From contig DATLYF010000025.1 in assembly GCA_035575095.1 (NCBI GenBank), positions 1 through 37,707 of the forward strand: a stretch of 37,707 nucleotides of DNA, read 5' to 3'. A program made the position numbers and the translations under genes. Below, in pieces: positions 25,265 to 33,785 of the stretch; the first letter of the stretch is position 1, and every line of letters begins with the position of its first letter. Source of the DNA: DATLYF01 sp035575095 (GTDB lineage: Bacteria > Pseudomonadota > Gammaproteobacteria > Competibacterales > Competibacteraceae). A model generated the notes under the pieces. That model saw only the letters and a program-made list of their open reading frames with translations, was not told where the DNA came from and made no database searches.

Positions 25265-26264
25265 GGCCGTGACATCCGCCCGCGCTGCTGGCAAGCGCGC
25301 CCTGGCCGCGGCCCTGCGCTTGAGCGGCATCGTGGCACGGCGGCGACAGCGGCCGGGGCTGGTCATTCTCATGCTGCACAAGGTCAACGACCGCCCCGAT
25401 CCCTTGCCGCTGACGCTGGCGCCGGCGCTGCTGGCGGCTGTGCTGGCCGAGATCCGGCGCCATCATGAGGTGCTCGATCTGGCGCAACTGGAGGACATGC
25501 CCGAGGGCCAGGGCCTGTGCTTCGCCCTGACCTTCGACGATGGCTATCGCGACAACTACGAACAGGCCTTCCCGCTGCTGCGCCGCTGCAGGGTGCCGGC
25601 CACGATCTTCCTCAGCCTGGACCACATCAATGGCCGGCGCCGGTTCTGGTACGAACACCTGGCCGCACTGCTCGAGGGCAGCGCGCAACCGCTGCTGGAG
25701 CTGAGCGACGCGGGTCTGGGCCGGCATCCGCTGAGCAGCGCCGCCGAGCGGCGCGCCACGCTGTGGCATCTGAACCAGCGGCTCAAGGACTTCAGCGATG
25801 CCGAGCGCGAGGCGCTGCTGGCACGCTGCGCGCAGCGCCTGGATGTGACCGCACCCTCTCGGGTCAGCCCCATGCTGGACTGGGCGATGATCGCCGAGAT
25901 GGCCGCGGCCGGGGTGAGCTTCGGCTCCCATACCCTGTCCCATCCCATCCTCAGCCGCGAGTCCCCGGAGCGGGTGCGGGAAGAGGTGTGGCAGTCCAAA
26001 GCCGAACTGGAGAGCCGCCTGGGACAGCCGGTGCGCACCTTTGCCTATCCCAACGGTGGCCCCGCCGACTACACGGCGGCGGTGGTGGCGGAGGTGCGGG
26101 CGGCGGGCTACCGGCTGGCCTGCACCACGGTGCCGGGGATCAACGACCGCAGCACCGATCCTTTCCAGTTGCGGCGCATCAACCTGCACAACGGTATGTG
26201 CAGCGACGCTCAGGGACGCTTTCTGCCGGACTTGTTCTGGGCCAAGACCCTGAACCTCATGTAG
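25251..26264 (+). CDS. Polysaccharide deacetylase (CE4/NodB fold), second copy
   Basis: A 337-residue CE4 deacetylase with TFDDGYRDN (94-102) and SHTLSH (226-231), followed by FAYPNGGPADY and a C-terminal RRINLHN segment. As in the first copy, a long insertion (about 100 residues) separates the two metal motifs, so the two may share ancestry. ATG 25251 was preferred because GAGGT lies eight bases upstream; GTG 25269 is an alternative, but its nearest GAGG is only two bases away. No clear signal peptide is present. It overlaps the upstream GT4 by 14 bases. A likely role is de-N-acetylation of a lipid-linked EPS sugar, exposing amines for the acyltransferases nearby. Confidence 0.87.
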   Translation: MCAAEAVTSARAAGKRALAAALRLSGIVARRRQRPGLVILMLHKVNDRPDPLPLTLAPALLAAVLAEIRRHHEVLDLAQLEDMPEGQGLCFALTFDDGYRDNYEQAFPLLRRCRVPATIFLSLDHINGRRRFWYEHLAALLEGSAQPLLELSDAGLGRHPLSSAAERRATLWHLNQRLKDFSDAEREALLARCAQRLDVTAPSRVSPMLDWAMIAEMAAAGVSFGSHTLSHPILSRESPERVREEVWQSKAELESRLGQPVRTFAYPNGGPADYTAAVVAEVRAAGYRLACTTVPGINDRSTDPFQLRRINLHNGMCSDAQGRFLPDLFWAKTLNLM

Positions 26265-26283
26265 CGAGAGTGGGAAGGAGGCC

Positions 26284-27375
26284 ATGATGAAGGCGGCGCC
26301 GGTGTTCATGGTAGAGATCGCGGGCAGCGGTGGCATCTGCCACTACACCTACAACCTGCTGCAGCACTACAGCCGGCCGGCGGTGCTGTACACCGGCTAT
26401 CCCTACGAGCTGGCTGCAACCGGGCCGCGCTTCCCCTATCGCTGCACCTTTCGCCGCTTTCGCACCAATCCTCTCAAGGTGCTGGCCATGTACCGCGACG
26501 CCCTGCGCCAGCGGCCCTGCGCCGTGCACTTCCAGCTCAGCCAGTATCCGGGCCTGCTGCTCGCCCTGGCGCTGGCGTTCCGCGCCCTGGGGGTGCCGGT
26601 GGTGACCACTGCCCACAACGTGGTCTCGCACGAGGAGCGGCCCTGGCATCGCTGGGTGTTCGGCGCCCTGTACCGGCTCTCGCAGCGTATCGTGGTGCAC
26701 TCGGCCCACTCCCGCGACGAGCTGGCGAGCCGCTTCGGCGTCGATCCGGCGCGGCTCAGCGTCATCGACCACGGCAACTACATGTTCTTCCTCGACGAGG
26801 CGCGAGCCGCGCAAGCCGTCGAGGAGGACGGGCCGCTGCGCATCCTGTTCTTCGGCTACATCCGCCACTACAAGGGGCTGGCAGTATTGCTGGAAGCCTT
26901 GGGGCGGCTCGGCCCGGAGGCCAGCGACTGGCGTCTGGCCATCGTCGGCAAGCCGGTCGAGCCGTTCGCCCCCTATCGGGCGCTGATCGAGCGCCACGGC
27001 CTGGCCGGGCGGGTGGAAACCCATCTCGACTACGTGCCGCTGGAACAGGTGGCGGAGCATTTCCGCCGCGCCGCCGTGGTAGTGCTGCCTTATCTGGAGA
27101 TCTCCCAGAGCGGGGTGCTGCAGCTTGCCTACGCCTTCGGCAAGCCGGTGATCGTCACCGCCACCGGCGGCCTGCCCGAGGTGGTGGAGGAGGGGCGCTC
27201 GGGCTTCGTGGTGCCGCCCGGCGACGCCCAAGCCCTGGCCGAGCGCCTGCAGCTGCTGCTGCGCGACGGCGAGCTGCGCCGGCGCCTGGGCGAACGGGCC
27301 CGCGAGCTGGCGGCCACGCGTTTTTCCTGGCAACGCCTGGCGCCCCTCAACCAGGCCCTGTACGGTGAGAGGTAG
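26284..27375 (+). CDS. Glycosyltransferase family 4 (third copy)
   Basis: A 363-residue GT-B glycosyltransferase. Features are the N-terminal glycine loop GSGGICHYTYNL, a central TTAHNVVSHEE, RILFFGYIRHYKGL at the start of the donor domain, and the donor-site segment YLEISQSGVLQLAYAFGKPV. In that segment the second Glu of the usual EX7E motif is replaced by a Gln one place later, a variant shared by a GT4 subgroup. GGGAAGGAGG precedes the ATG, one of the better ribosome-binding sites in the locus. The 19-bp gap before it is one of the few non-overlapping junctions in this part of the locus. Confidence 0.9.
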   Translation: MMKAAPVFMVEIAGSGGICHYTYNLLQHYSRPAVLYTGYPYELAATGPRFPYRCTFRRFRTNPLKVLAMYRDALRQRPCAVHFQLSQYPGLLLALALAFRALGVPVVTTAHNVVSHEERPWHRWVFGALYRLSQRIVVHSAHSRDELASRFGVDPARLSVIDHGNYMFFLDEARAAQAVEEDGPLRILFFGYIRHYKGLAVLLEALGRLGPEASDWRLAIVGKPVEPFAPYRALIERHGLAGRVETHLDYVPLEQVAEHFRRAAVVVLPYLEISQSGVLQLAYAFGKPVIVTATGGLPEVVEEGRSGFVVPPGDAQALAERLQLLLRDGELRRRLGERARELAATRFSWQRLAPLNQALYGER

Positions 27376-27379
27376 CGGC

Positions 27380-28177
27380 ATGGGTGGCAGCTTTCCGGTG
27401 CTGATGTACCACGCCCTAGCTGAGCAAGCGCCGGCGGGCGAGCACTACACCCTGAGCGTGGCCGGCTTTCGCGCCCAGCTCGCCGCCATCGCTGCGGCTG
27501 GCCGCGTCGGCTGCGCCCTGGGCGCGGTGGCGGCGGGGCGGGTGGCGCCCGAGCGGGCGGTGGTGCTGACCTTCGACGACGGCAACGCCAGCGATCTCGG
27601 CCTGGCCCTGCCGCTGCTGCGCGAGTTCGGTTTTACTGCTACCTTCTTCCTGACCACAGCCCATATCGGCAGCGGCGCGCGCTGGCTGGACTGGGACGGA
27701 GTGGAGCGGCTGGCCGCGGCCGGTATGGAGATTGGTGCCCACGGCCACAGCCACCGCTTCCTCGACGATCTGGATGAGTGGGAGCAGCTCAGCGAGCTGG
27801 AAACGCCGCTGCGCCTGCTGCAGAGCCGGCTGGGACGGGCGCCGGCCAGCCTCTCCTTTCCCGGCGGACGTTACACCGATTTCGCCCTGTCCCAGGCTCG
27901 CTTGTTGGGCTACCGGCAACTGTGCCTGTCTCGGCCCGGCCTCAATGCCTGCGAAGCCGCGGACGCCCTGATCCGCCGCTTCGTGATCCATCGCGGCGTG
28001 TCGGCGCGGCGCTTCGCCCGTATCGTCACCGCCGATCCCCTGCACGCGGCCTGGGCCTGTGCGGCCTATGCCATCAAGGGTGCGGGCAAGCGGGTGTTGG
28101 GTAATCGGATCTATTACGGCCTGTGGCGGGCACTGTTCGCCCGCGGCGTCGCAGCGCAAGGAGGGACCGATGGCTGA
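27380..28177 (+). CDS. Polysaccharide deacetylase (CE4/NodB fold), third copy, short form
   Basis: A 265-residue CE4 deacetylase with LTFDDGNASD (63-72) and AHGHSH (120-125), then LSFPGGRYTDF. Unlike the two longer copies it has the compact NodB spacing of about 50 residues between metal motifs, so it is a different subfamily and probably acts on a different position or substrate. ATG 27380 has GAGAGG seven bases upstream and was chosen over the GTG at 27365, which that Shine-Dalgarno sequence nearly overlaps. A C-terminal extension of about 40 residues is basic and unassigned. It lies four bases after the third GT4. Confidence 0.88.
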   Translation: MGGSFPVLMYHALAEQAPAGEHYTLSVAGFRAQLAAIAAAGRVGCALGAVAAGRVAPERAVVLTFDDGNASDLGLALPLLREFGFTATFFLTTAHIGSGARWLDWDGVERLAAAGMEIGAHGHSHRFLDDLDEWEQLSELETPLRLLQSRLGRAPASLSFPGGRYTDFALSQARLLGYRQLCLSRPGLNACEAADALIRRFVIHRGVSARRFARIVTADPLHAAWACAAYAIKGAGKRVLGNRIYYGLWRALFARGVAAQGGTDG

Positions 28178-29309
28178 GCTGTTCTTCTGGCTGGCGCTGG
28201 CGCTGCTGTTCTACACCTATCTGGGCTATCCGCTGCTGCTCAGGCTGCTGGTACGAGTCAGGCCGCAGCCGGTGCGGCGCGCCCCCATCACACCGCCGCT
28301 CACCGTCATCGTCAGCGCCTACAACGAGGAGCGCGACATCCAGCGCAAACTGGACAACCTGCTCGGCCAGGACTATCCGCCGGACAGGCTGCGCATCATC
28401 GTCGCTTCGGACGGTTCCAGCGACCGTACCGACGAGCTGGTGCGCAGCCACCCCGACCCGCGGGTGAGCCTCAACCGAGTGGAAGGACGGCGCGGCAAGA
28501 CCGCAGCGCAGAATGCCACCGTGCCGCTGGCCGAGGGCGAGATCGTGGTATTCACCGACGCCACCACCGCCCTGGCCCCGGACGCCCTGCGCCAGTTGGT
28601 GCAACCCTTCGCCGACCCGACGGTGGGCGCCGTGGGCGGCGGGCTGATCTACCGCGATCGCGCCGGCAGCGCTGTGGGTAGCGGCGGCACCAGCTACTGG
28701 GGCTACGAGCGCCGCCTCAAGAGCCTGGAGAGCACGGTTGGCTCGCTGATCGGTGTGAGCGGCTGTTTCTACGCTGTGCGCAAGGCCCTGTACCGGCCCA
28801 TCCCGCCGGAGCTGATCAGCGACTTCGTCATCGCCCTGGACATCCACGAACAGGGCTACCGCACCGTCTACGCCCCCGAGGCGATGAGTTTCGAGGATAC
28901 CCTGCACCAGCCGGAGCGCGAATTCGCCATGCGCGTGCGGGTGATCGGCCGCACCTACGCCGCCTTGTGGGCCAAGCGCCATCTGCTCAATCCGCTGCGC
29001 CACGGCCTGTTCGCCGTGCAGCTTTTGTCGCACAAGGTGCTGCGCTATGCCGCGCCGCTGTTGCTGGCGCTGCTCGCACTGGCCAACCTGGCGGCCCTGC
29101 CCGGTGCACCCTGGCTGGCCTTGCCGCTGATCGGCCAGCTCGTCTTCTACGGCGCCGCCCTGGCCGGTCACGGCCTGCGCGCCAGCGCCCACGGATGCGG
29201 CCTGCTGGCCAAGCCCTATTACTTCGTGCTGGCCAATCTGGCTGCTCTCAGCGCCCTGCTGCGCTTCCTGCGCGGCGAACGCTGGGTGACCTGGGAACCG
29301 CTGCGCTGA
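28170..29309 (+). CDS. Glycosyltransferase family 2, membrane-bound
   Basis: A 379-residue GT-A enzyme of the processive-like type. An N-terminal membrane helix (about 4-28) leads into TVIVSAYNEE (45-54), SDGSSDRT (80-87), GKTAAQN (109-115) and FTDATT (128-133), the region of the nucleotide-sugar DXD-type motif. Two or three C-terminal membrane helices (about 295-365) follow. It resembles the cellulose-synthase-like/IcaA-type glycosyltransferases, though without a clear QxxRW motif, so it is more likely a single-addition enzyme for the EPS unit. A strong AAGGAGGG lies six bases upstream. It overlaps the third deacetylase by eight bases. Confidence 0.9.
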   Translation: MAELFFWLALALLFYTYLGYPLLLRLLVRVRPQPVRRAPITPPLTVIVSAYNEERDIQRKLDNLLGQDYPPDRLRIIVASDGSSDRTDELVRSHPDPRVSLNRVEGRRGKTAAQNATVPLAEGEIVVFTDATTALAPDALRQLVQPFADPTVGAVGGGLIYRDRAGSAVGSGGTSYWGYERRLKSLESTVGSLIGVSGCFYAVRKALYRPIPPELISDFVIALDIHEQGYRTVYAPEAMSFEDTLHQPEREFAMRVRVIGRTYAALWAKRHLLNPLRHGLFAVQLLSHKVLRYAAPLLLALLALANLAALPGAPWLALPLIGQLVFYGAALAGHGLRASAHGCGLLAKPYYFVLANLAALSALLRFLRGERWVTWEPLR

Positions 29310-29319
29310 GGGCATGGCC

Positions 29320-30675
29320 ATGCTGCTGCAGGAAAAGCTCCGCAGCACCTTCGATGTTCTGAGCGGCGCCGGCGGGCCTCTGGCCGGCAGCTTGCGCGCC
29401 TTCATCCTGCGCGGCGCCGCCGGCAATCTCCTCCTCAAGCTCACCGGTACCGCCCTGGCCCTGGCCGGCAGCATCCTCCTGGCGCGGCTGCTGGCGGCCG
29501 AAGGCTACGGCCTGTACGCCTACACCCTGGCCTGGATCAACCTGCTCTGCATTCCCGCCGAGCTGGGCATGAACAAGCTGGTGCTACGCCAGGTGGCGGT
29601 GTACCACAGCGGCCGCGACTGGGGGCGGCTGCGCGGACTGCTGCGCTGGTCCAACGCTCTGGCGCTGGGGCTGTCCGCGACCCTGGCCCTGATCCTGGCC
29701 AGCGCCGCACTGTGGCGGCCCGAGGCCGTCTGGGCTCGCTGCCTGGCGGTGGCCGCCCCGCTGCTGCCGCTGCTCACTCTCACCGCGCTGCGCCAGGCGG
29801 CGCTGCAGGGGCTGCACCACGTGGTGCTGGCTCAGGCCCCGGAGTTCGTGATGCGTCCGGCGTTGCTGCTGGGCCTGCTGACGCTGGCACTGCTCGCTGC
29901 CGTACCGCTGGCGGCGCCGGGGGCGCTGGCCCTCAACCTGCTGGCGGCGATGCTGGCCTTCGCCCAGGGCTGGTGGTTGCTGCGCCGCCGCCTGCCGCCG
30001 GAGCTGGCCGCGACCGCACCCCACTATCAGGCGCGGGAGTGGCTGCGCAGCGCCCTGCCGCTGGCGGCCCTGGCCGGTTTGCAGGCCCTGGGCGCACGGC
30101 TCGACCTGCTGCTGCTGGGGCTGCTGCGCCCGCCCGGCGAGGTCGGCATCTACGCCGTGGCCCTGCGCTGCGCCGAACTGTTGGGGTTCTGCCTGAGCGC
30201 GGTGAACGCGGTGATGGCCCCGACCATCGCCCGCCTCTACGCCGAGAAGCGGCTGCCGCGGCTGCAGCAGGTGGTGACCAAGACCAGCCGGCTGCTGTGC
30301 GCCATCTGTCTGCCGCTGGGGATACTGCTGGTGTTGCTCTCTGAGCCGCTGCTGGGGCTGTTCGGGCCCGAGTTCCGCCAGGGGCGTGTGGTCCTGGCCT
30401 TGCTGGTGGCGGGGCAGGTGGTCAACACCGTGCTGGGCTCGGTGGGCTTGCTGCTGACCATGACCGGACACGAGCGCGACGCAGTCAAGGGCATGGCGCT
30501 GAGCGTATTGCTCAACGTCCTGCTCTGCCCGCTGCTGATCCTGATTCTGGGCCTGCAGGGTGCGGCTCTGGCCAATACCCTGAGCCTGATCCTGTGGAAT
30601 CTCATCTATGCGGTCTGGGTGCGGCGGCGTCTCGGCATCCGCCCCGGCCCCCTGGGAGGAGGAGCCGATGGCTAG
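29320..30675 (+). CDS. Wzx-type flippase (polysaccharide/lipid transporter)
   Basis: A 451-residue membrane protein with about twelve to fourteen hydrophobic segments across its length, of the polysaccharide synthase/MOP flippase superfamily. Family features are the opening KLTGTALALAGSILLARLL followed by EGYGLYAY, then ELGMNKLVLRQ and MAPTIARLYAEKR. It should move the undecaprenyl-linked EPS repeat unit to the periplasmic face, where the Wzy-type protein (22845) polymerises it. ATG 29320 is chosen because GAGGG (29308-29312) is seven bases upstream; the ATG at 29314 leaves one base only and would add two residues. The stop overlaps the first sulfotransferase by eight bases. Confidence 0.92.
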   Translation: MLLQEKLRSTFDVLSGAGGPLAGSLRAFILRGAAGNLLLKLTGTALALAGSILLARLLAAEGYGLYAYTLAWINLLCIPAELGMNKLVLRQVAVYHSGRDWGRLRGLLRWSNALALGLSATLALILASAALWRPEAVWARCLAVAAPLLPLLTLTALRQAALQGLHHVVLAQAPEFVMRPALLLGLLTLALLAAVPLAAPGALALNLLAAMLAFAQGWWLLRRRLPPELAATAPHYQAREWLRSALPLAALAGLQALGARLDLLLLGLLRPPGEVGIYAVALRCAELLGFCLSAVNAVMAPTIARLYAEKRLPRLQQVVTKTSRLLCAICLPLGILLVLLSEPLLGLFGPEFRQGRVVLALLVAGQVVNTVLGSVGLLLTMTGHERDAVKGMALSVLLNVLLCPLLILILGLQGAALANTLSLILWNLIYAVWVRRRLGIRPGPLGGGADG

Positions 30676-31582
30676 TGATGCGATCGTACCGGACTTCTTC
30701 ATCGTCGGTGCCCCGAAGTGCGGCACCAGCGCCTTGTGGCAATATCTGCGCCGCCACCCCGAGGTGTTCATGCCGGACATCAAGGAGCTGCACTTCTTCG
30801 GCAGCGATCTCAACTCGCCCAGTTTCCTGCGCGACCGCGAGCGCTATCTGGGGCTGTTCGCCGGCGCCTGGGGCAAGAAGCGCCGCGGCGAGGCCTCGGT
30901 CTGGTATCTCTATTCGGAGCGGGCGGCGCGCGAGATCCGGCAGTTCTCCCCGCAGGCGCGCATCATCGTCATGCTGCGCAACCCCCTGGAGATGGTCCAC
31001 GCTTATCACAGCCAGCGCCTCTACAACGGCACCGAGGATCTGTTCGATCTCAAGGAGGCGCTGCGCGCCGAGGCCGATCGCCGTCTCGGCTTGCGCCTGC
31101 CGCACAACCCTCATCCCATCGTCGGCCTCTATTACCGACAGATCGCCAAGTACTCGGCCCAGGTGGAACGCTATTGGGCGGTGTTTGGCCCGGAGCGGGT
31201 GCACATCATCCTATTCGATGACTTCAAGCGCGATACCCAGCGCTGCTTCCAGCGTACCCTGGAATTCCTGGATCTGCCGCCGCTGGCCGCGGAGGGGCTG
31301 GGGGTGGTCAATCCCAATCGCGAGTGGCGCAGCGAGAGCCTACGGCAGCTGGTGCAGGCGCCGCCCGAGCCGCTGCGCACCCTGGCGCGCTGCCTGCTGC
31401 CCTCGTCCGAGCTGCGCCGCAAGCTGCGCCGGCAGGTGCGCCTCCTGGCCACCCGCTACCGGCCGCGGGAGCGTATGGACACGGAGGTGGAGCAGTTGCT
31501 GCGCGCCGAATACCGGGATGACGTGGCCCGGCTCGGTGCGCTGCTGGGGCGCGACCTGCCGCGCATGTGGGGCATGGCCTGA
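30668..31582 (+). CDS. Sulfotransferase (PAPS-dependent), first copy
   Basis: Predicted to transfer sulfate from PAPS to a hydroxyl of the EPS sugar in the cytoplasm. The 304-residue protein has the 5'-phosphosulfate loop GAPKCGTSALW (14-24, with K17) and the 3'-phosphate motif VMLRNPLEMVHAYHSQ (R104, S116) followed by LYNGTEDLFDLKEAL. This is the pattern of the bacterial sulfotransferase-1 domain family acting on carbohydrates. The LLPSSELRRKLRR segment and the C-terminal LRAEYRDDVARLGALLGRDL are also family-like. It overlaps the flippase by eight bases and precedes a second, unrelated-branch sulfotransferase by 16 bp. No PAPS-synthesis genes are in the window. Confidence 0.9.
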   Translation: MASDAIVPDFFIVGAPKCGTSALWQYLRRHPEVFMPDIKELHFFGSDLNSPSFLRDRERYLGLFAGAWGKKRRGEASVWYLYSERAAREIRQFSPQARIIVMLRNPLEMVHAYHSQRLYNGTEDLFDLKEALRAEADRRLGLRLPHNPHPIVGLYYRQIAKYSAQVERYWAVFGPERVHIILFDDFKRDTQRCFQRTLEFLDLPPLAAEGLGVVNPNREWRSESLRQLVQAPPEPLRTLARCLLPSSELRRKLRRQVRLLATRYRPRERMDTEVEQLLRAEYRDDVARLGALLGRDLPRMWGMA

Positions 31583-31598
31583 AGCGGAGGGCGCAACC

Positions 31599-32594
31599 GT
31601 GGCACAGACACAGAACGGGACGGCGGTGCCGGTCTTCATCGTCGGCGCAGCACGCTCCGGTACCACCCTGGTGTATTCCCTGCTGCTGTCGTCTGGGGTA
31701 TTTCCGCTCTATGAGGCGGAGACCCACTTACTGGAGAGTTGTCCGCGCTACGGATCGCTCGACGATGAGGCCAATTTCGCGCGGCTCATGGCCGACTGGC
31801 TGGGCTCCAAGCAGTTCGCCCGCTCCCGCCTCGATGCCGAGCAGTTTCGCGCCGTCGCCCGCCGGCACCGCGGCTCCTGCGCCGAATTGCTGGGTTGCTT
31901 CATGGCCTGCATCGCCGAGCGCCAGGGTAAGCAACGCTGGGTGGAGAAAACGCCGGCCCACGTCTTCCACCTCGCCACCCTGGCGCGCGCCTTCCCCGAT
32001 GCCCGCTTCGTCCACGTCATCCGCGACGGGCGCGACGTGGCGCTATCCAAACGCAAGATGGGCTGGATCGAGGGCCGCGACCCGCTGCGCCAGTTGCTGC
32101 ACGGCGCCCTGCAGTGGCAGGCGGCGGTGCGCGCCGGCCGCGCCGCCGGGCGCCGCCTGGGGGAGCGTTACCTGGAGCTGCGCTACGAGGATCTGACCGA
32201 ACAGCCCGAGGCGGCCATCGCGCAGTTGGCCCACTTCATCGAGGCACCGTTGTCCCTGGAGGCTGTCCGCGACAGTTCCGTGGTGGCGCTGGGCCGGGGC
32301 AACACCGCCTTCGGCGAGAACATGCGCGGGGTGTCGCGCCAGGCCACACAGCGCTGGCGCCGCGGCCTGAGCGCCGAAGAGGTGTGGGCGCTGGAGCGGG
32401 TGGTGGGTCCGACCCTGACGGCGCTGGGCTACGAACTCGGCAGCGTGCAGCCGCAGAGTCCGGTGGCGCCCGGCTGGCGCTGGCGGCTGTACGGTGAGTT
32501 CTACGGTGCGCGCCTGGCGCTGCGCCGGCTGCTCAAGCATCACACTCCTCTGGGACGGCTGTCGACGCCGCGCTGGGAGCAGAGCGCCGGCTGA
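31599..32594 (+). CDS. Sulfotransferase (PAPS-dependent), second copy, different branch
   Basis: A 331-residue sulfotransferase of the Sulfotransfer_3 type. It has the PAPS loop VGAARSGTTLVYSLL (15-29), the motif WVEKTPAH, and the 3'-phosphate motif FVHVIRDGRDVALS (R142, R145, S150). It differs from the preceding copy in the PAPS loop (AARSGTT against APKCGTS) and spacing, so the two are not recent duplicates and likely sulfate different positions. It starts at GTG 31599, supported by GGAGGG seven bases upstream; no ATG is in a good position. The C-terminal tail RWRLYGEFYGARLALRR is basic. Confidence 0.89.
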   Translation: MAQTQNGTAVPVFIVGAARSGTTLVYSLLLSSGVFPLYEAETHLLESCPRYGSLDDEANFARLMADWLGSKQFARSRLDAEQFRAVARRHRGSCAELLGCFMACIAERQGKQRWVEKTPAHVFHLATLARAFPDARFVHVIRDGRDVALSKRKMGWIEGRDPLRQLLHGALQWQAAVRAGRAAGRRLGERYLELRYEDLTEQPEAAIAQLAHFIEAPLSLEAVRDSSVVALGRGNTAFGENMRGVSRQATQRWRRGLSAEEVWALERVVGPTLTALGYELGSVQPQSPVAPGWRWRLYGEFYGARLALRRLLKHHTPLGRLSTPRWEQSAG

Positions 32595-32636
32595 AGCCAG
32601 CTCCGTGACACAGGCCGGTGGGAGGCAGCGAAGACC

Positions 32637-33785
32637 ATGCAAGAACTCCGCATCCGCACCTGGGACGAGCACACCCTGTACACCAGCGAGGTGCAATGGC
32701 AGCGGCTTTTGCAGGATTCCGCAGCCGATCCCCTGTTTCTGGGCTGGACCTGGCTTAGCCACTGGTGGCGGGTGTTCGGCCAGGTACCCGGGTGCGAACT
32801 ATGTCTGCTGGCCGCTTACGACGACGACGGCGAACTGGTGGGGCTGGCGCCGCTCTATCTGCAGGCTGCGCGGCTGCGTGGCTGGCTGCCGCTGCGCCGC
32901 TTGCAGTTCCTCGGCCACGGCTGGCGTCAGGCCGAGTGCGCCCGCTCCGAATACCTGGATTTCATCGCCGCGCGCGGTCGCGAGCGGGAAGTGGTGACGG
33001 CCTTCCTGGAGTACATTCTGGAGCATGTGGAGTGGGACGAGTTCGTGCTCGCCAATCTGCCGCAGCACTCCTTGACCCACGCCCTGCTGGCGGCGCCGCA
33101 ATGGCAGCGCGGCTGTCTGGTGCGCTGGCTGGAGCCGGGGGAGAGCCTGGGGTTGCGTCTGCACGGGAACTTCCAGGGCTATCTGGCTGGGCTGGGGGCC
33201 AAGACTCGCGGCAAGGTGTACAACCAGCGCAAGCGTCTGGCCGCAAGCGCCCCGGTGCGCCTGGTGGCCACTGCCGTGGATGAGGTGGATCGGGCGCTCG
33301 AGGTGCTCAACGAGTTCCACCGTCGGCGCTGGGGGCGGCCGGTGTTCCAGGGCCGGCGCCTGAGCTTTCACCGGGCGGTGGCGCGGGCGCTGGCCGAGCG
33401 CGGCGAGCTGGGTTTCACCGTGCTCTATGCCGGCGACACGCCGCTGTCGGCGCTCTACGACTTCCACGTGGCCGGGGTCAAGTACGGCTACCAGATGGGC
33501 TTTGACGCCGGCTACGACCGCCATCTATCGCCGGCGCTGCTGCACATGGGCTATGCCATCGAGCAGGCCTATGCCGAGGGCTTGCACACCTATGACTTCC
33601 TGCGCGGCGCCGGCAAGTCGACGCCGCTTTACAAAGAGCATCTGGCCGGACCGCTGCACCCTCTGGTCAGCGTGCAACTGGTGCGCCATCCGGCGCTGCG
33701 CTGGCTGTACCGCACCCACGGCTGGCTGGCGCGCTGGCGGCCAGCCCCGGCCGCCGAGGAGGCCAAGGATGAGCGCGTGGGCTGA
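32637..33785 (+). CDS. FemAB-like GNAT-fold acyltransferase (third copy)
   Basis: A 382-residue member of the same FemAB/Acetyltransf_6 group as the genes at 16829 and 21671. It has WLSHWWRVFG (39-48), GLAPLYL, and YDFLRGAGKSTPLYKEHL at about 319-336. The AYKYRW part of the family signature is altered to STPLYKEH, so this copy has diverged and may use another acceptor. GGGAGG lies about 11 bases upstream of the ATG. It is 42 bp after the sulfotransferase and its stop is 17 bases inside the hexapeptide transferase. Confidence 0.82.
   Translation: MQELRIRTWDEHTLYTSEVQWQRLLQDSAADPLFLGWTWLSHWWRVFGQVPGCELCLLAAYDDDGELVGLAPLYLQAARLRGWLPLRRLQFLGHGWRQAECARSEYLDFIAARGREREVVTAFLEYILEHVEWDEFVLANLPQHSLTHALLAAPQWQRGCLVRWLEPGESLGLRLHGNFQGYLAGLGAKTRGKVYNQRKRLAASAPVRLVATAVDEVDRALEVLNEFHRRRWGRPVFQGRRLSFHRAVARALAERGELGFTVLYAGDTPLSALYDFHVAGVKYGYQMGFDAGYDRHLSPALLHMGYAIEQAYAEGLHTYDFLRGAGKSTPLYKEHLAGPLHPLVSVQLVRHPALRWLYRTHGWLARWRPAPAAEEAKDERVG

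Noticed and set aside
25002..26336. Long minus-strand open frame (444 codons) opposite the GT4 and deacetylase genes
   Set aside because: It spans two real genes on the other strand and shows only GC-rich shadow composition with no recognisable domain.
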